Shown here one piece after another: positions 27,949-38,856 of a stretch of 64,000 nucleotides of DNA. A program made the position numbers and the translations under genes. The stretch covers positions 310,001 through 374,000 of the forward strand of contig NZ_JUGF01000002.1 in NCBI RefSeq assembly GCF_000799165.1, in the 5' to 3' direction. Source of the stretch: Methylotenera versatilis 7 (GTDB lineage Bacteria > Pseudomonadota > Gammaproteobacteria > Burkholderiales > Methylophilaceae). The notes under the pieces are model-generated. The model was not told the origin of the DNA and searched no databases. It was given only the letters and a program-made list of their open reading frames with translations. Numbering within the stretch: position 1 is the stretch's first letter; each line of letters starts with the position of its first letter.

Positions 27949-28914
27949 CTATCTTCTGGCATTAATGGCACGCCCAGCCGCACTACGAAAACTATCGTAA
28001 GCCCCACGTGGTGTGGCATTAGTTAAATACTCCGGCACAACAGCCTCTAATGGCGTTGGGTTAACATTTAATTCCGGCGCTATTGATTGGTGCGTGACGT
28101 TATCTAGCGCCATTGATTTCACATTGTCGCGTGTCATCAGCTTAATCGGCAGCAATTCCATCGTAAATGCTTGCATCATGGACAAACGATCATTTAAGCC
28201 AATAATAGGGCGTTGCTTACCTAAAATATCCATCACCTTTTGCACTAATTCACGCAATGTATAAACAGTCGGGCCGCCAAGTTCATAGGTTTTATCGTAG
28301 GTGGTCGTATTCTCTAAGGCATTTACAAAACAGCTGGCGACATCTTCGACCCAAATCGGTTGAAATCTTGCTTGCGGTTTTGCCAAGGCAATCACTGGCA
28401 AATACTTAACCAGATTAGCAAATAGATTTAAAAAACGGTCATTGCGCCCAAAAATGACTGAAGGCCTGAAAATCGTGATATCCAGTTTTTTATTAAATTC
28501 CTTAATAGCGATTTCACCTTTGGCCTTACTGATTAAATACTGGCTAGGTGCATGAGTGCTGGCTTGCAGAGCACTCATGTGAATAAAACGATAAATGTCT
28601 AAGTTTTCGCATAACTGTGCAACGCGGCGCGGCAATTGATGATGATTCTCTTCAAAGGTATTCCGATTATTTTCATGCAAAATACCGATTAAGTTAATCA
28701 CCGCATCTGTGCCAGTTAATGCTAGTTTCAGTGCGTGATTATTCATCACATCGCACTCAACCACTTGCACATTCGGCAGCAAAATCAAATGTTTACCAGC
28801 CTCGCGGCGGCGTGTTAATACTTTTACCTGATAACCTGCAGCATCTAACTTAGCAACAATGCTACTGCCAACAAACCCCGCCCCGCCTAACACACATACT
28901 GATTTAATTGTCAT
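27949..28914 (-). CDS. NDUFA9-like NAD-dependent epimerase/SDR (complex I-type)
   Basis: A 321-residue extended SDR of the atypical group that includes the complex I accessory subunit NDUFA9. The N-terminus CVLGGAGFVGSSIVAKL gives the GGxGFxG nucleotide motif; DAVINLIGILHE and FRPSVIFGRNDRF are typical of the group. The active-site Tyr-x3-Lys is visible as YLISKAKGE. It is a conserved partner of slt and cca in betaproteobacteria. The reaction, if any, is unknown; roles in quinone synthesis have been suggested for the family. Confidence 0.88.
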   Translation of the reverse strand: MTIKSVCVLGGAGFVGSSIVAKLDAAGYQVKVLTRRREAGKHLILLPNVQVVECDVMNNHALKLALTGTDAVINLIGILHENNRNTFEENHHQLPRRVAQLCENLDIYRFIHMSALQASTHAPSQYLISKAKGEIAIKEFNKKLDITIFRPSVIFGRNDRFLNLFANLVKYLPVIALAKPQARFQPIWVEDVASCFVNALENTTTYDKTYELGGPTVYTLRELVQKVMDILGKQRPIIGLNDRLSMMQAFTMELLPIKLMTRDNVKSMALDNVTHQSIAPELNVNPTPLEAVVPEYLTNATPRGAYDSFRSAAGRAINARR

Positions 28915-28980
28915 ACATACCTTTAAACTACAGAACTTACTTCAACTCTAAACTGCACTTATTAAATAGTCTGCTTAAAA

Positions 28981-31014
28981 TCATTCATCAACAGATTGAG
29001 TAGCTTCAATACTACCCTGACTTGCATTGTTTTGATTTAAATTCTCAGCACCCACATTAGCAATCGTCGCGCTGTCAACAGCAGAACTATCGGATACTAA
29101 CCCTGTATTGCTGGGAATCACGCCTAACCTTTGTTTTAGAGTCATGGGTTTTAAACCCAGCTGATGCGCATATAGATGTGCATTTGCCATCACCCTTTGT
29201 ACGTATGTGCGCGTCTCATTAAATGGAATCGTTTCTGCATATATAGCACCTTCCAACGGCACATCTGCCTGCCATTTTTTTGCACGACTGGGCCCTGCAT
29301 TGTAGGCAGCTGTTGCCATCACAGACTGGCCGTTCATTAAATCCAGCGTATAGCGCATGTAATAAGTACCCAGCGCGATATTCGTATCCATTTCGTGAAT
29401 CATGCCATTATGGTAATTCTCAACCCCAGCTTTACCCGCAATCCACTTGGCGGTAGCTGGCATTAACTGCATCAATCCTGCGGCACCTACACCTGATTTT
29501 GCCGCAACCATAAAACGACTTTCTTGACGGGTTATACCGTATATCCAAGCTTCATCAATTTCTTGTTCACTAGCGGCAGATTTAAATAAGTTACGATAGG
29601 GCGTAGGGTAGCGCAACGCAAAATCGTGCAATTCGGTAGTTTTATCGGCCGTAACAATGGTTAAATCATGCCATTTCTGCCGTGATGCAAATTCGGCAGC
29701 GGCTAATAATTGTGCATCGTCAAATCCGTTAATTGCCATCGCCCATTCAGATTTCGCTTCCCACACAAAATCTAGGCGTTGTAACGATAGCGCACGCTGA
29801 ATAGCCGGCAACGTAGCGATTGCCTGCACATCATCTTCTGTTGTCTTGTAGGTATTTAATGGCGCGGTAATAAAACCTTCAAGCTCATCCTGTGCCAGCC
29901 AACCATAATAATGGCGCTCTGTGGATAGCTTAGCAAACAAGGTGTTGGCTTCTAATAATTGTTTTTGCGTTTTTAATGCACGTGCTTTCCAATAACGCCA
30001 AACCGCTTCTTCGGATTGGGCTGCATCCATTTTCGCGATAACTGCGAGCAGGCTTTGCCAATTTTTATCACGCAACGCGGCACGCGCATACCAAGCAATC
30101 TGGTCTTTATTAAGACTGTCGCCGGCTAATTTAAACCATTCCAGCGCTTGCGGCTCATGTCTTTGCGCAGCGTGTAAGGCCAATCGTCCATAAAAGAACT
30201 TTTTATCATCGGCCTGGATTGCACCTTCAACACCATTAAATAAGCTTAAAGCTTGTTGCGAGTTGGTTCTTGCCACACGGTTCAAGGCCATCAAGTTAAG
30301 TTCGCGGCCCAATCTGGTTTTAAAACTAATGGTTTTTTTGGCTAATGCCGTGCTGGGATTTGCATATACTTTATCGATTAACTTGGTTTGGCTTGCTTCA
30401 AACGTTTTGCTACGCTGAAGAATGCCTTTGGCAAGACTGATGCGATTATCTGTTAATGCTAAGCGAAATCTTGCCCAAATATCCTCTTCACTCAATACAT
30501 TTGCCGCCTGCATGCGGTCAAATAAGCTGTTACAACTACTGGGCTGCTCTTTTCCCTGCATCCATAACGTTTTTGCCGCCTCTAGCGATTTGGCATCGCC
30601 CAATATCGCATTGGCTTCTGCCGCATAACAAGCAACAGCGGCATCCTCTTGCTTATAATTGGGGAGTTCTGCTGCAAAAGCAGACCAATCTTGCTCTTTA
30701 GCTAATTTTTTTAAATATTCACCACGCAGTTTATCTGCAAATGGATAATCGCTGTAAGCATTAATAAAATCGACTACGGTTTTATTATCGGCCTCATTTA
30801 AACTCAACAATATGAGCCAATATTCGGTATATGGCGCAAGCAAGTAATGCTGGCTTTGCAATTGCTGCATATATTCAGACAATGCAATGGCGTTTTTTTG
30901 GGTATAGGCAGTGCGTGCAAGCAAAAACTCCTCATCGCCACTGGCGGCAAAGCTGGTGCTGGCAGACATTATCAATGTGACGATAATGGTTTTAAAATAA
31001 TGTAGAGTGCGCAT
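28981..31014 (-). CDS. slt: Soluble lytic murein transglycosylase
   Basis: Periplasmic enzyme that cleaves the glycan strands of peptidoglycan, leaving 1,6-anhydro ends. It has 677 residues with a signal peptide (ending SASTSFAASG). The large helical doughnut domain covers residues 30 to about 460. The C-terminal catalytic domain has the motifs ITRQESRF (catalytic Glu), GAAGLMQLMPATA and TAAYNAGPSRAKKW. The tail after about residue 620 is Ser/Asn rich and low in complexity. It follows lpxC and the small membrane protein gene on the same strand. Confidence 0.94.
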   Translation of the reverse strand: MRTLHYFKTIIVTLIMSASTSFAASGDEEFLLARTAYTQKNAIALSEYMQQLQSQHYLLAPYTEYWLILLSLNEADNKTVVDFINAYSDYPFADKLRGEYLKKLAKEQDWSAFAAELPNYKQEDAAVACYAAEANAILGDAKSLEAAKTLWMQGKEQPSSCNSLFDRMQAANVLSEEDIWARFRLALTDNRISLAKGILQRSKTFEASQTKLIDKVYANPSTALAKKTISFKTRLGRELNLMALNRVARTNSQQALSLFNGVEGAIQADDKKFFYGRLALHAAQRHEPQALEWFKLAGDSLNKDQIAWYARAALRDKNWQSLLAVIAKMDAAQSEEAVWRYWKARALKTQKQLLEANTLFAKLSTERHYYGWLAQDELEGFITAPLNTYKTTEDDVQAIATLPAIQRALSLQRLDFVWEAKSEWAMAINGFDDAQLLAAAEFASRQKWHDLTIVTADKTTELHDFALRYPTPYRNLFKSAASEQEIDEAWIYGITRQESRFMVAAKSGVGAAGLMQLMPATAKWIAGKAGVENYHNGMIHEMDTNIALGTYYMRYTLDLMNGQSVMATAAYNAGPSRAKKWQADVPLEGAIYAETIPFNETRTYVQRVMANAHLYAHQLGLKPMTLKQRLGVIPSNTGLVSDSSAVDSATIANVGAENLNQNNASQGSIEATQSVDE

Positions 31015-31039
31015 ATTAACCGAACCTGTATTGAACGTA

Positions 31040-31222
31040 CTAAAGTCGGATAACCCTAGCTATTAAGTAAAGCAGAAAAACAACGACTAGCATCCAGCCT
31101 GTATAAGTAAGGATTTTTTTTACAAGTGTTAAATAACGCTGATTGCGTGTAACCAGATACAACGCCAATAACACTAAACTTGCAAGAAAAACTAAAACAA
31201 TCGTTAAGCGAATAATGGCCAT
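31040..31222 (-). CDS. Small two-helix membrane protein
   Basis: A 60-residue protein with two hydrophobic helices (IIRLTIVLVFLASLVLLALYLV and TGWMLVVVFLLYLIARVI) joined by a basic loop RNQRYLTLVKK. I do not recognise a family. It sits 19 bases after lpxC and 25 bases before slt on the same strand, so it is probably part of that transcript. No strong ribosome-binding site is visible. The positive loop predicts both ends facing out and the loop facing in. Confidence 0.62.
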   Translation of the reverse strand: MAIIRLTIVLVFLASLVLLALYLVTRNQRYLTLVKKILTYTGWMLVVVFLLYLIARVIRL

Positions 31223-31241
31223 GGCTTAAGGTTAATTTAAT

Positions 31242-32180
31242 CTAACTAAAATGCGGCATCAGATTAGGCGTAAAAAAAGCGGTTTGATCCTGAAAGCCTT
31301 TTGGTGCTTCTTCAATGTTCTCAAAAGTCACATACTCCCAAGCATCGGCATCAGCCAATAATGCGATTAACAAGGCATTATTTAAAGCATGGCCAGATTT
31401 AAATGCGGTAAATGCACCTAGTAATGGGTGGCCTAGCATGTATAAATCGCCAATGGCATCCAATACCTTATGTTTGGCAAACTCATCCTGGTAACGCAGA
31501 CCATCGGTATTTAAAATGCGATATTCATCTAATACAATGGCATTATCTAAACTACCGCCGCGCGCTAACCCATTGGCGCGCAGGTATTCCACTTCATGCA
31601 TAAAGCCGAACGTTCTGGCGCGGCTGATTTCTTTAATATAACTATTATCTTTGAAATCTATTTTGACATTGCTACCTGAGTTCTCAAGAACAGGATGCGC
31701 AAACTCAATAGTGAAATCCATTTTGAAACCGTGATAGGGCTCAAACGTCACCCATTTATCACCGTCTTTTACTTCAATTAATTTTTTGATCTTAATGAAT
31801 TTTTTAGCTGCTGGCTGCTCAACAATGCCAGCCGATTGCAGCAAATAAATAAAGGGTCCGGCACTGCCATCCATAATCGGAATTTCTGAGGCCGTGATTT
31901 CCACGACTACATTATCGACGCCTAAACCGGCTAATGCAGACATTAAGTGCTCGACAGTGGCGACACGCGCACCATTATGTTCTAGGGCAGAACACATGCG
32001 TGTATCACGCACTGCGTCAGGTTGTGCTTGTATCGTGGGCGCTCCGGGCAAATCGGCGCGCTTAAATACAATGCCTGTGTCAATTTCAGCTGGTTTCAAA
32101 GTCAATGTGACTTTTTCACCATTATGCAAACCAACGCCAGTAGCACTAATCTGTTTTTTTAATGTTCTTTGCTTCAGCAC
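31242..32180 (-). CDS. lpxC: UDP-3-O-acyl-N-acetylglucosamine deacetylase
   Basis: Zinc amidase for the committed step of lipid A synthesis. The 312 residues are typical. The metal-binding His lies in the [15 protein letters not shown] segment, and the second site is in [43 protein letters not shown] is the usual start, and [11 protein letters not shown] is conserved. It is the last gene after ftsZ in the division cluster, 75 bases downstream. In many betaproteobacteria lpxC is followed by the M23 peptidase and secA genes; here those are about 27 kb away. Confidence 0.97.
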   Translation of the reverse strand: MLKQRTLKKQISATGVGLHNGEKVTLTLKPAEIDTGIVFKRADLPGAPTIQAQPDAVRDTRMCSALEHNGARVATVEHLMSALAGLGVDNVVVEITASEIPIMDGSAGPFIYLLQSAGIVEQPAAKKFIKIKKLIEVKDGDKWVTFEPYHGFKMDFTIEFAHPVLENSGSNVKIDFKDNSYIKEISRARTFGFMHEVEYLRANGLARGGSLDNAIVLDEYRILNTDGLRYQDEFAKHKVLDAIGDLYMLGHPLLGAFTAFKSGHALNNALLIALLADADAWEYVTFENIEEAPKGFQDQTAFFTPNLMPHFS

Positions 32181-32255
32181 TTAAATATCTAGCTAGAATG
32201 TCCTAGCCGGTTCCCTTTATTAACTTACCTTACATTTTAACAAATGTCGCCCAAA

Positions 32256-33419
32256 TTAATCGGCTTGTTTGCGTAAAAATGCCGGGATGTCATATTCTTC
32301 AACACCTGACATTTTCATCGCCTCAACCTGTGCGCGACGATTGTTTTGACTAAACACCGCAGGTGCTTCTTCTTCCACATCGCCAACAAACACTGGCTGA
32401 CTATTCGTACCTGTCATCAATGTTGTCATCACACGTAACTCTGGTTTTTGCTGGCGACGTGCAATTGAACCATTTAAACCTGTTGCTACCATCGTCACGC
32501 GCAATTTATCACCCATCGTTTCGTCAACCACATTACCCACAATCACGGTTGCATCATCTGCAGTAAACGCTTTAATGGTGTTCATCACATCATAGTACTC
32601 TTTCATTTTAAAGCTAGTACTTGCGGTGATATTCACTAAAACGCCACGCGCATTGGCTAAGTTGACGTCTTCTAACAATGGGCTTGCAACGGCTTGTTCC
32701 GCTGCAATCATCGCGCGATTTACGCCGCTCGCTTCAGCAGAACCCATCATCGCCATACCCATTTCACTCATTACTGTGCGTACATCGGCAAAGTCAACGT
32801 TAACCAAACCTGGGCAATTAATAATCTCTGCAATACCTGAGACAGCATTATGCAGTACGTCGTTCGCGGCATTGAATGCTTCTGTAAAAGGCACATCCTC
32901 GCCAAGTACTTCCATTAATTTTTCATTTGGAATCACGATTAATGAATCCACATGTTGTGACAACTCTTCTAAGCCGTCTGTTGCGACTTTAGTACGTTTA
33001 CCTTCAAATGCAAACGGTTTAGTTACAACAGCCACTGTCAAAATACCCATTTCTTTGGCTACTTCAGCAATAATCGGCGCTGCGCCTGTACCTGTACCGC
33101 CACCCATACCGGCAGTGATAAACAGCATATCTGCGCCATCAATCATTTCCGCAATACGATCACGATCTTCCAATGCAGCTTCACGGCCCACCTCTGGTTT
33201 AGCGCCCGCGCCCAACCCTTTAGTAATGTCTGAACCAATTTGAATTGTTTTGCTTGCAGAGCTTTTCTTCAGCGCTTGCGCATCTGTATTCGCGCTAATA
33301 AATTCAACGCCTAACACATTCTTGCTGATCATGTGGTTGATTGCGTTGCCGCCGCAACCGCCTACACCAATCACCTTAATGACGGCTTCTTGTGAATCTT
33401 TATCCATAATTTCAAACAT
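32256..33419 (-). CDS. ftsZ: Cell division GTPase FtsZ
   Basis: Tubulin homologue that forms the division ring. It has 387 residues. The glycine-rich GTP-binding loop GGGTGTGAAP, the N-terminal IKVIGVGGCGGNAINHM and the synergy-loop region FADVRTVMSEMGMAMMG are all present. After a variable linker the C-terminal tail DIPAFLRKQAD is the conserved docking peptide for FtsA, ZipA, MinC and SlmA. The start is supported by an excellent AAGGAGATATAAA leader. It follows ftsA. Confidence 0.98.
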   Translation of the reverse strand: MFEIMDKDSQEAVIKVIGVGGCGGNAINHMISKNVLGVEFISANTDAQALKKSSASKTIQIGSDITKGLGAGAKPEVGREAALEDRDRIAEMIDGADMLFITAGMGGGTGTGAAPIIAEVAKEMGILTVAVVTKPFAFEGKRTKVATDGLEELSQHVDSLIVIPNEKLMEVLGEDVPFTEAFNAANDVLHNAVSGIAEIINCPGLVNVDFADVRTVMSEMGMAMMGSAEASGVNRAMIAAEQAVASPLLEDVNLANARGVLVNITASTSFKMKEYYDVMNTIKAFTADDATVIVGNVVDETMGDKLRVTMVATGLNGSIARRQQKPELRVMTTLMTGTNSQPVFVGDVEEEAPAVFSQNNRRAQVEAMKMSGVEEYDIPAFLRKQAD

Positions 33420-33532
33420 TTTATATCTCCTTTTGCCTTTAATATTTGCATTTAACTTGCGTTAAACGCTGCCCTATTTCCACTACTTAACTCTTTTAAA
33501 ACACTAAAAACGCCTACTAAAACTGCTATTAA

Positions 33533-34771
33533 TTAAAAATTACCTTGAAACCAGCTTTTCATTTTTTCAAACAAACGTGCAATTGAATTTGATTCCATCT
33601 GCCCACTAATTTGACGCTCTAACTGCTGCTTACCCATCAAAATCAAACCTACACCTGTTGCATAACGCGGATTACTGATGACTTCTGATAAACCACCTAC
33701 ATAACGCGGCATACCTAGACGCACCGGCATGTGGAAAATTTCTTCACCTAGCTCTATCATGCCGCGCATCATGGATGAGCCACCGGTAATCACAATGCCG
33801 GAAGCAATCATTTCTTCCATGCCGCTACGGCGCAACTCTTGCAACACGAATTCATACAACTCAACCACGCGCGGCTCAATCACTTCTGCCAAGGTTTGTA
33901 CCGATAATTGTCGTGCTTCACGACCATCCACACCCGGCACTTCTACGATTTCGCGCGCATCGGCCAACTGACGCAAGGCACAACCGTATTTCACCTTAAT
34001 ATCTTCTGCCGACTGGGTTGGCGTGCGGAAAGCCACTGCAACGTCATTGGTGATTTGGTCGCCTGCAATCGGCACTACCGCTGTGTGACGGATAGAACCA
34101 TTCTTAAATACAGCGATATCTGTCGTGCCACCACCGATATCCACCAGACACACGCCTAAATCTTTTTCGTCATCCGTCAACACCGCGACGCTGGATGCCA
34201 ATGGTTGCAGAATCAAATCGCTGACTTCCAGGCCGCAGCGCTTGATACACTTAACGATATTTTGCGCAGCAGCCACAGCACCAGTGACAATATGCACTTT
34301 TGCTTCTAGCTTCATGCCGCTCATGCCGAGTGGGTCGCGCACATCTTCTTGACCATCGATAATGAATTCTTGCGTCAGGATATGCAGTATTTGCTGATCG
34401 GCTGGCAAGGCAATCGCACGTGCAGTTTCCACCACGCGGTCAATGTCCATTTGCGATACTTCCGCATCTTTAATTTTCACCATGCCATGCGAGTTAAGGC
34501 TTTTAATATGACTGCCAGCAATGCCGGTAAATACGGCATTAATTTTGCAATCGGCCATCAGTTCCGCTTCTTCGATAGAACGTTGAATCGCCTGCATAGT
34601 GGAATCGATATTAATTACTACGCCTTTCTTCAGGCCGCGCGACACATGCTGACCAAGGCCAATCACTTTCAAACTGCCTTCCGGCAGCAACTCGGCGACG
34701 ATGGTCACAATCTTAGATGTGCCGATATCCAACCCTACGATTAGGTTTTTATCTTCACGAACCTTGCTCAT
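33533..34771 (-). CDS. ftsA: Cell division protein FtsA
   Basis: Actin-like protein that tethers FtsZ to the membrane. The 412 residues include the phosphate loops VGLDIGTSKIV and LVDIGGGTTDIAVF and the adenosine motif VITGGSSMMRGM. The C-terminus IARLFEKMKSWFQGNF is an amphipathic membrane-targeting helix, as in E. coli. It is 46 bases after ftsQ and 113 bases before ftsZ, which leaves room for an internal ftsZ promoter. Confidence 0.97.
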   Translation of the reverse strand: MSKVREDKNLIVGLDIGTSKIVTIVAELLPEGSLKVIGLGQHVSRGLKKGVVINIDSTMQAIQRSIEEAELMADCKINAVFTGIAGSHIKSLNSHGMVKIKDAEVSQMDIDRVVETARAIALPADQQILHILTQEFIIDGQEDVRDPLGMSGMKLEAKVHIVTGAVAAAQNIVKCIKRCGLEVSDLILQPLASSVAVLTDDEKDLGVCLVDIGGGTTDIAVFKNGSIRHTAVVPIAGDQITNDVAVAFRTPTQSAEDIKVKYGCALRQLADAREIVEVPGVDGREARQLSVQTLAEVIEPRVVELYEFVLQELRRSGMEEMIASGIVITGGSSMMRGMIELGEEIFHMPVRLGMPRYVGGLSEVISNPRYATGVGLILMGKQQLERQISGQMESNSIARLFEKMKSWFQGNF

Positions 34772-34817
34772 TATTTACTCCCTTTTTTCATTTTGTTTCC
34801 TAAGCTAAATATTTAGC

Positions 34818-35591
34818 TTATGTCGCCTTTACTGCTGGAACAGGTGTTACTGGCTTTGTTTTAGCTGGCAATTTTTTATTTAATAAAGCAGCTAAACCAA
34901 CTGGTTTTCGTACTGCAAATCCATTCGGATAGCGCAAATCCGCATAAGTCACTTTTAGATTTAATCGACTCAATGTCGATTGATACGCACCGGTAAATTT
35001 ACTCAAGCGCGCATCCATGTCTATACGACCAAGTGCAATCGTTAAGCCCTTATCGGTTTTAATTTCCCAAGATCGACGCGGCGACAAAGTCACCTGCGCG
35101 ATCTTAATATCCACCTTATTTAAAATCTGACTATAGCCAGCATAGCTTTTAGTCACTTCCATCACGCCATCCCCTGGCCCGTAAAATACAGGTAACTCCG
35201 CATCTGTCGCGGCCTGAAATAATTCACCATGTGTATTCACCAGCGCAATATTGCCCCAGCGCGCTAATGCCTGATGCTCTTCAATTGAAACTTCCAATTG
35301 ATCTGGCCAGCGACGACGCACACTAACCTCGCGTGCCCAAGGTAGCTTTTGGAACGCATCACGTGTTTTCACCAAATCTAGTGTGAAAAAATTACCTTTC
35401 AAATGTTTAGCCACAATCAGCTTAATTTGTTCGCGGTTCACATGTTCTAATTGACCATTCACCTTCACCTCACGCAACGGGAAAATGGGCAAATGCACCA
35501 CCACAAACACCAAGGCGTACAGCATCAGCACCACCGACATGGCATACAGTAAATTGGCAAGCCAATTTAATAGGCGGGGTTTATCCCACAT
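34818..35591 (-). CDS. ftsQ: Cell division protein FtsQ
   Basis: Bitopic divisome protein linking FtsB/FtsL to the ring. The 257 residues have a short cytoplasmic N-terminus, one membrane segment ([20 protein letters not shown]), a POTRA domain ([25 protein letters not shown]) and the FtsQ beta domain ([30 protein letters not shown]). The C-terminus is Pro/Ala/Lys rich. It overlaps the 3' end of ddl by 11 bases. Confidence 0.95.
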   Translation of the reverse strand: MWDKPRLLNWLANLLYAMSVVLMLYALVFVVVHLPIFPLREVKVNGQLEHVNREQIKLIVAKHLKGNFFTLDLVKTRDAFQKLPWAREVSVRRRWPDQLEVSIEEHQALARWGNIALVNTHGELFQAATDAELPVFYGPGDGVMEVTKSYAGYSQILNKVDIKIAQVTLSPRRSWEIKTDKGLTIALGRIDMDARLSKFTGAYQSTLSRLNLKVTYADLRYPNGFAVRKPVGLAALLNKKLPAKTKPVTPVPAVKAT

Positions 35592-36525
35592 TTTTTCCGT
35601 CCAGCGTCATCGCTAAAATTTTCACTACTAAATCATCAAAAGAAATACCCGCCGCCTTAGCTGCCATTGGCACCAAGCTATGGTCAGTCATACCTGGGCT
35701 GGTATTCACCTCTAAAAAGTAATGGTTTTGCTCTTTATTTTCTTCTGGTTCATCCATTAGAAAATCTACCCTGCCCCAACCACTGCAACCAATCGCCCGG
35801 AAAGCTTGTAAGGCTTCTTGTTGTATTAATGCTTCTTTTTCTGCACTTAATCCGCTTGGGCAACGATATTCGGTGTCATCGCGCAGATATTTCGCATCAA
35901 AATCATAGAATTCATTTTTCGGCACTATTCTGATAATCGGCAGAACGGTATCACCCAAAATCCCAACCGTATATTCACCACCACCTACAAACTGCTCTGC
36001 AATCACCAAAGGATCTGCAACTACAGCTAACTCATAAGCGGCTTTTAATCCACCCGCTTGTTTGACTTTACTAATGCCAATACTGGAACCTTCATTGGCA
36101 GGTTTTACAAATATCGGCAAGCCCAATTTCTGCTCAATTGCAGCAAAATCACTGGTCTCACTTACCAGTTCAAAATCCGGCGTTGCAATACCCACGGCAC
36201 GCCACAATAATTTCGTACGCCATTTATCCATACCCAAGCTAGATGACATCACACCGCTGCCGGTAAACGGAATATCCATTAACTCCAGCGCGCCTTGGAT
36301 AGTGCCATCCTCACCAAAGCGACCATGTAAGGAAATAAATGCACGATCAAATCTGCTTAACTCACTGAGTGCTTCAGTCGCAGGGTCAAACGCGACTGCA
36401 TCCACACCTTGACGTTTTAATGCCGCCAGCACAGCAGTACCGCTTTTAATCGACACTTCACGCTCGCCCGATTTGCCTCCAAACAGCACGGCTACTTTGC
36501 CAAATTTTTTCATTTCATCACGCAT
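35581..36525 (-). CDS. ddlB: D-alanine-D-alanine ligase
   Basis: ATP-grasp enzyme making the D-Ala-D-Ala end of the wall precursor. Segments [56 protein letters not shown] and [11 protein letters not shown] (metal ligands), and [15 protein letters not shown], match the family. About 314 residues from the ATG at 36525. Other possible starts are the GTG at 36534 and the ATG at 36513; the last is closest to the usual N-terminus. The gene overlaps the end of murB. Confidence 0.95.
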   Translation of the reverse strand: MRDEMKKFGKVAVLFGGKSGEREVSIKSGTAVLAALKRQGVDAVAFDPATEALSELSRFDRAFISLHGRFGEDGTIQGALELMDIPFTGSGVMSSSLGMDKWRTKLLWRAVGIATPDFELVSETSDFAAIEQKLGLPIFVKPANEGSSIGISKVKQAGGLKAAYELAVVADPLVIAEQFVGGGEYTVGILGDTVLPIIRIVPKNEFYDFDAKYLRDDTEYRCPSGLSAEKEALIQQEALQAFRAIGCSGWGRVDFLMDEPEENKEQNHYFLEVNTSPGMTDHSLVPMAAKAAGISFDDLVVKILAMTLDGKNVG

Positions 36526-37411
36526 ATTCACCAATCACTCTTACCTCTTGTTGTAACGCCACACCCTGCTTTTCTAAAACCACGTCTTTCATGTGTTTAA
36601 TTAACATCTCAATATCCAGCGCGGTACATTCACCTACATTCACAATAAAATTGGCATGTTTCGGCGATACTTGTGCGCCGCCAATTTGATAGCCTTTTAA
36701 GCCGCTGGCCTCAATTAACCTTGCTGCAAAATCACCGTGCGGATTTCTAAAAGTAGAACCGGCACTAGGCAAATTAAGCGGCTGACTCGCTAAACGTGTT
36801 GCCAGTAAATTCTTAATCTTTTTAAGCGATTGATTGGCATCGCCCACATCCAACTTAAACCAAGCACCCAAAAACCATTCATCACGTACTGGCATCTCTA
36901 TATGTCGGTAGCTAGCAACAAATTCTGCAGCATTACGCACATGCGTTATGCCTGTTCTATCAATTGTTAATACCTGATGCACAATGCTCCAGGTTTCACT
37001 GCCGTAGCAACCCGCGTTCATCGCCAAGGCGCCGCCTACCGTACCGGGAATGCCTGCCATAAACTCAGCACCATCTTTTGCATTGTTTGCGCTGAATCTA
37101 GCCAGTTTTCCGCAAGTCACTCCCGCTTCGGCATAGATATATTGCCCATCCATTCTCAAATCACTTAGCGCCTGGTGCATCACAATCACCGTGCCGCGTA
37201 CGCCACCATCACGCACCAATAAATTGCTGCCCAAACCCATAAAAACAATCGGTTCCGTATGGTCTAAACTTTGCAAAAATGCCTGTAACTCACTTAAATT
37301 TTCTGCGATAAATACACGATCAGCGCGCCCACCGACACGCCAACTGGTATAGCGTGCCAATGGCTCGTTTTCGAGCAATTGCGACTGCATTTTTATCTCT
37401 GTTTGCACCAT
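36518..37411 (-). CDS. murB: UDP-N-acetylenolpyruvoylglucosamine reductase
   Basis: FAD enzyme reducing the enolpyruvyl group to give UDP-MurNAc. It has 297 residues, with [13 protein letters not shown] and [12 protein letters not shown] for FAD binding, [20 protein letters not shown], the catalytic serine in [12 protein letters not shown] and the C-terminal glutamate in LQQEVRVIG. This is the shorter type found without the extra C-terminal domain of E. coli MurB. Its ATG shares a base with the murC stop (TAATG). Confidence 0.96.
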   Translation of the reverse strand: MVQTEIKMQSQLLENEPLARYTSWRVGGRADRVFIAENLSELQAFLQSLDHTEPIVFMGLGSNLLVRDGGVRGTVIVMHQALSDLRMDGQYIYAEAGVTCGKLARFSANNAKDGAEFMAGIPGTVGGALAMNAGCYGSETWSIVHQVLTIDRTGITHVRNAAEFVASYRHIEMPVRDEWFLGAWFKLDVGDANQSLKKIKNLLATRLASQPLNLPSAGSTFRNPHGDFAARLIEASGLKGYQIGGAQVSPKHANFIVNVGECTALDIEMLIKHMKDVVLEKQGVALQQEVRVIGEYA

Positions 37412-38844
37412 TAACTTGATAAACCTTCTAACAGATTAATTGCTAAATCCTTGGTTTTACTTGCCACTTGGCCAATTGAACCAGCGCCCATCACAATCAC
37501 CACATCGTCAGCCTGTACTGCATTTAAAATAGCGACGGGCAATTCATCAGTCGTTTCTACAAACTGCGGCTCAACTTTGCCAGCCAAACGAATGGAGCGA
37601 ATCAAACTACGCGTATCAGCGGCTACAATCGGTGCTTCACCTGCTGAATACACCTCCGTCAGCAACACTGCATCGACAGTAGAAAGTACGCGCACAAAAT
37701 CCTCAAAACAATCGCGTGTACGGGTGTAGCGATGCGGTTGAAATGCCATGACTAAGCGGCGATCCGGAAAAGCACCGCGTGCGGCGGCAATCACCGCTTG
37801 CATCTCAACTGGGTGATGGCCGTAATCATCAATCAAAGTAAACGTGCCGCCTGTTTTTTCTTCTGTTTGCTTCACAGCGACTTCGCCATAACGCTCAAAA
37901 CGTCGGCCAACACCTTTAAACTCGGCTAGTGCTTTAATCATCGCGGCATCACTGACATTTAACTCACTGGCAATCGCAATCGCTGCCAGCGCATTTAACA
38001 CATAATGATTACCTGGCAAATTAAGCGTCACGTCAAACGTAGTGGTGATGCCATTGATACGCTCAACCGTAAAATGCATTTGGCCATTATCCGCACGCAC
38101 ATTTGTTGCGCGGATGCGCGCATCCTCACTAAAACCATACGTCATCACGGGTTTGGTCACGCGCGGTAAAATTTCACGAATATTAGCATCATCAATACAC
38201 ATCACGGCCATGCCCCAAAACGGCAGCTGCTGCAGAAATTCTACGAATGCACTTTTTAATTTCTCAAAGCTATGTTCATAGGTATCCATGTGGTCCTGGT
38301 CGATATTGGTGACTACCGCCATCACAGGTGTTAAATGCAGGAATGAAGCATCGGACTCATCGGCTTCAGCCACAATATATTCACCTGTACCCAAACGTGC
38401 GTTGGCGCTGGCCGCTTCTAATTTGCCTCCAATAACAAAAGTAGGATCCATGCCAGCTTCATTCAAAATACTGGCAATTAGGCTGGTTGTGGTTGTCTTG
38501 CCGTGCGTACCTGCAACGGCAATTCCCTGCCGAAAGCGCATCAGCTCTGCCAGCATTAATGCGCGTGGCACTACTGGAATATTTCTTGCACGCGCAGCAA
38601 TCACTTCAGGGTTCGCCTCATTCACCGCAGATGACACGACGACTACATCAGCATTACTCACATTTTCTGCCGTATGCCCAAGATGCACTGTTGCACCAAA
38701 CTGCGTCAGCCGTTTAGTGGTCGCGTTGTTCGCCAAATCTGAACCGGATACTTTAAAGTCCAAGTTAATCAGCACCTCAGCAATGCCACTCATGCCTGCG
38801 CCGCCGATACCAACAAAATGTATGTTTTTTACTTTATGTTTCAT
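37411..38844 (-). CDS. murC: UDP-N-acetylmuramate-L-alanine ligase
   Basis: First Mur ligase, adding L-Ala to UDP-MurNAc. The 477 residues begin [17 protein letters not shown], the UDP-binding signature. The ATP loop is [15 protein letters not shown]. The [13 protein letters not shown] segment and the [32 protein letters not shown]-type C-terminal domain are present. It starts 12 bases after murG. Confidence 0.97.
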   Translation of the reverse strand: MKHKVKNIHFVGIGGAGMSGIAEVLINLDFKVSGSDLANNATTKRLTQFGATVHLGHTAENVSNADVVVVSSAVNEANPEVIAARARNIPVVPRALMLAELMRFRQGIAVAGTHGKTTTTSLIASILNEAGMDPTFVIGGKLEAASANARLGTGEYIVAEADESDASFLHLTPVMAVVTNIDQDHMDTYEHSFEKLKSAFVEFLQQLPFWGMAVMCIDDANIREILPRVTKPVMTYGFSEDARIRATNVRADNGQMHFTVERINGITTTFDVTLNLPGNHYVLNALAAIAIASELNVSDAAMIKALAEFKGVGRRFERYGEVAVKQTEEKTGGTFTLIDDYGHHPVEMQAVIAAARGAFPDRRLVMAFQPHRYTRTRDCFEDFVRVLSTVDAVLLTEVYSAGEAPIVAADTRSLIRSIRLAGKVEPQFVETTDELPVAILNAVQADDVVIVMGAGSIGQVASKTKDLAINLLEGLSS

Positions 38845-38856
38845 ATTGAATGACGC

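Noticed and set aside
32626-33243. 205-codon plus-strand open frame
   Set aside because: Antisense to ftsZ.
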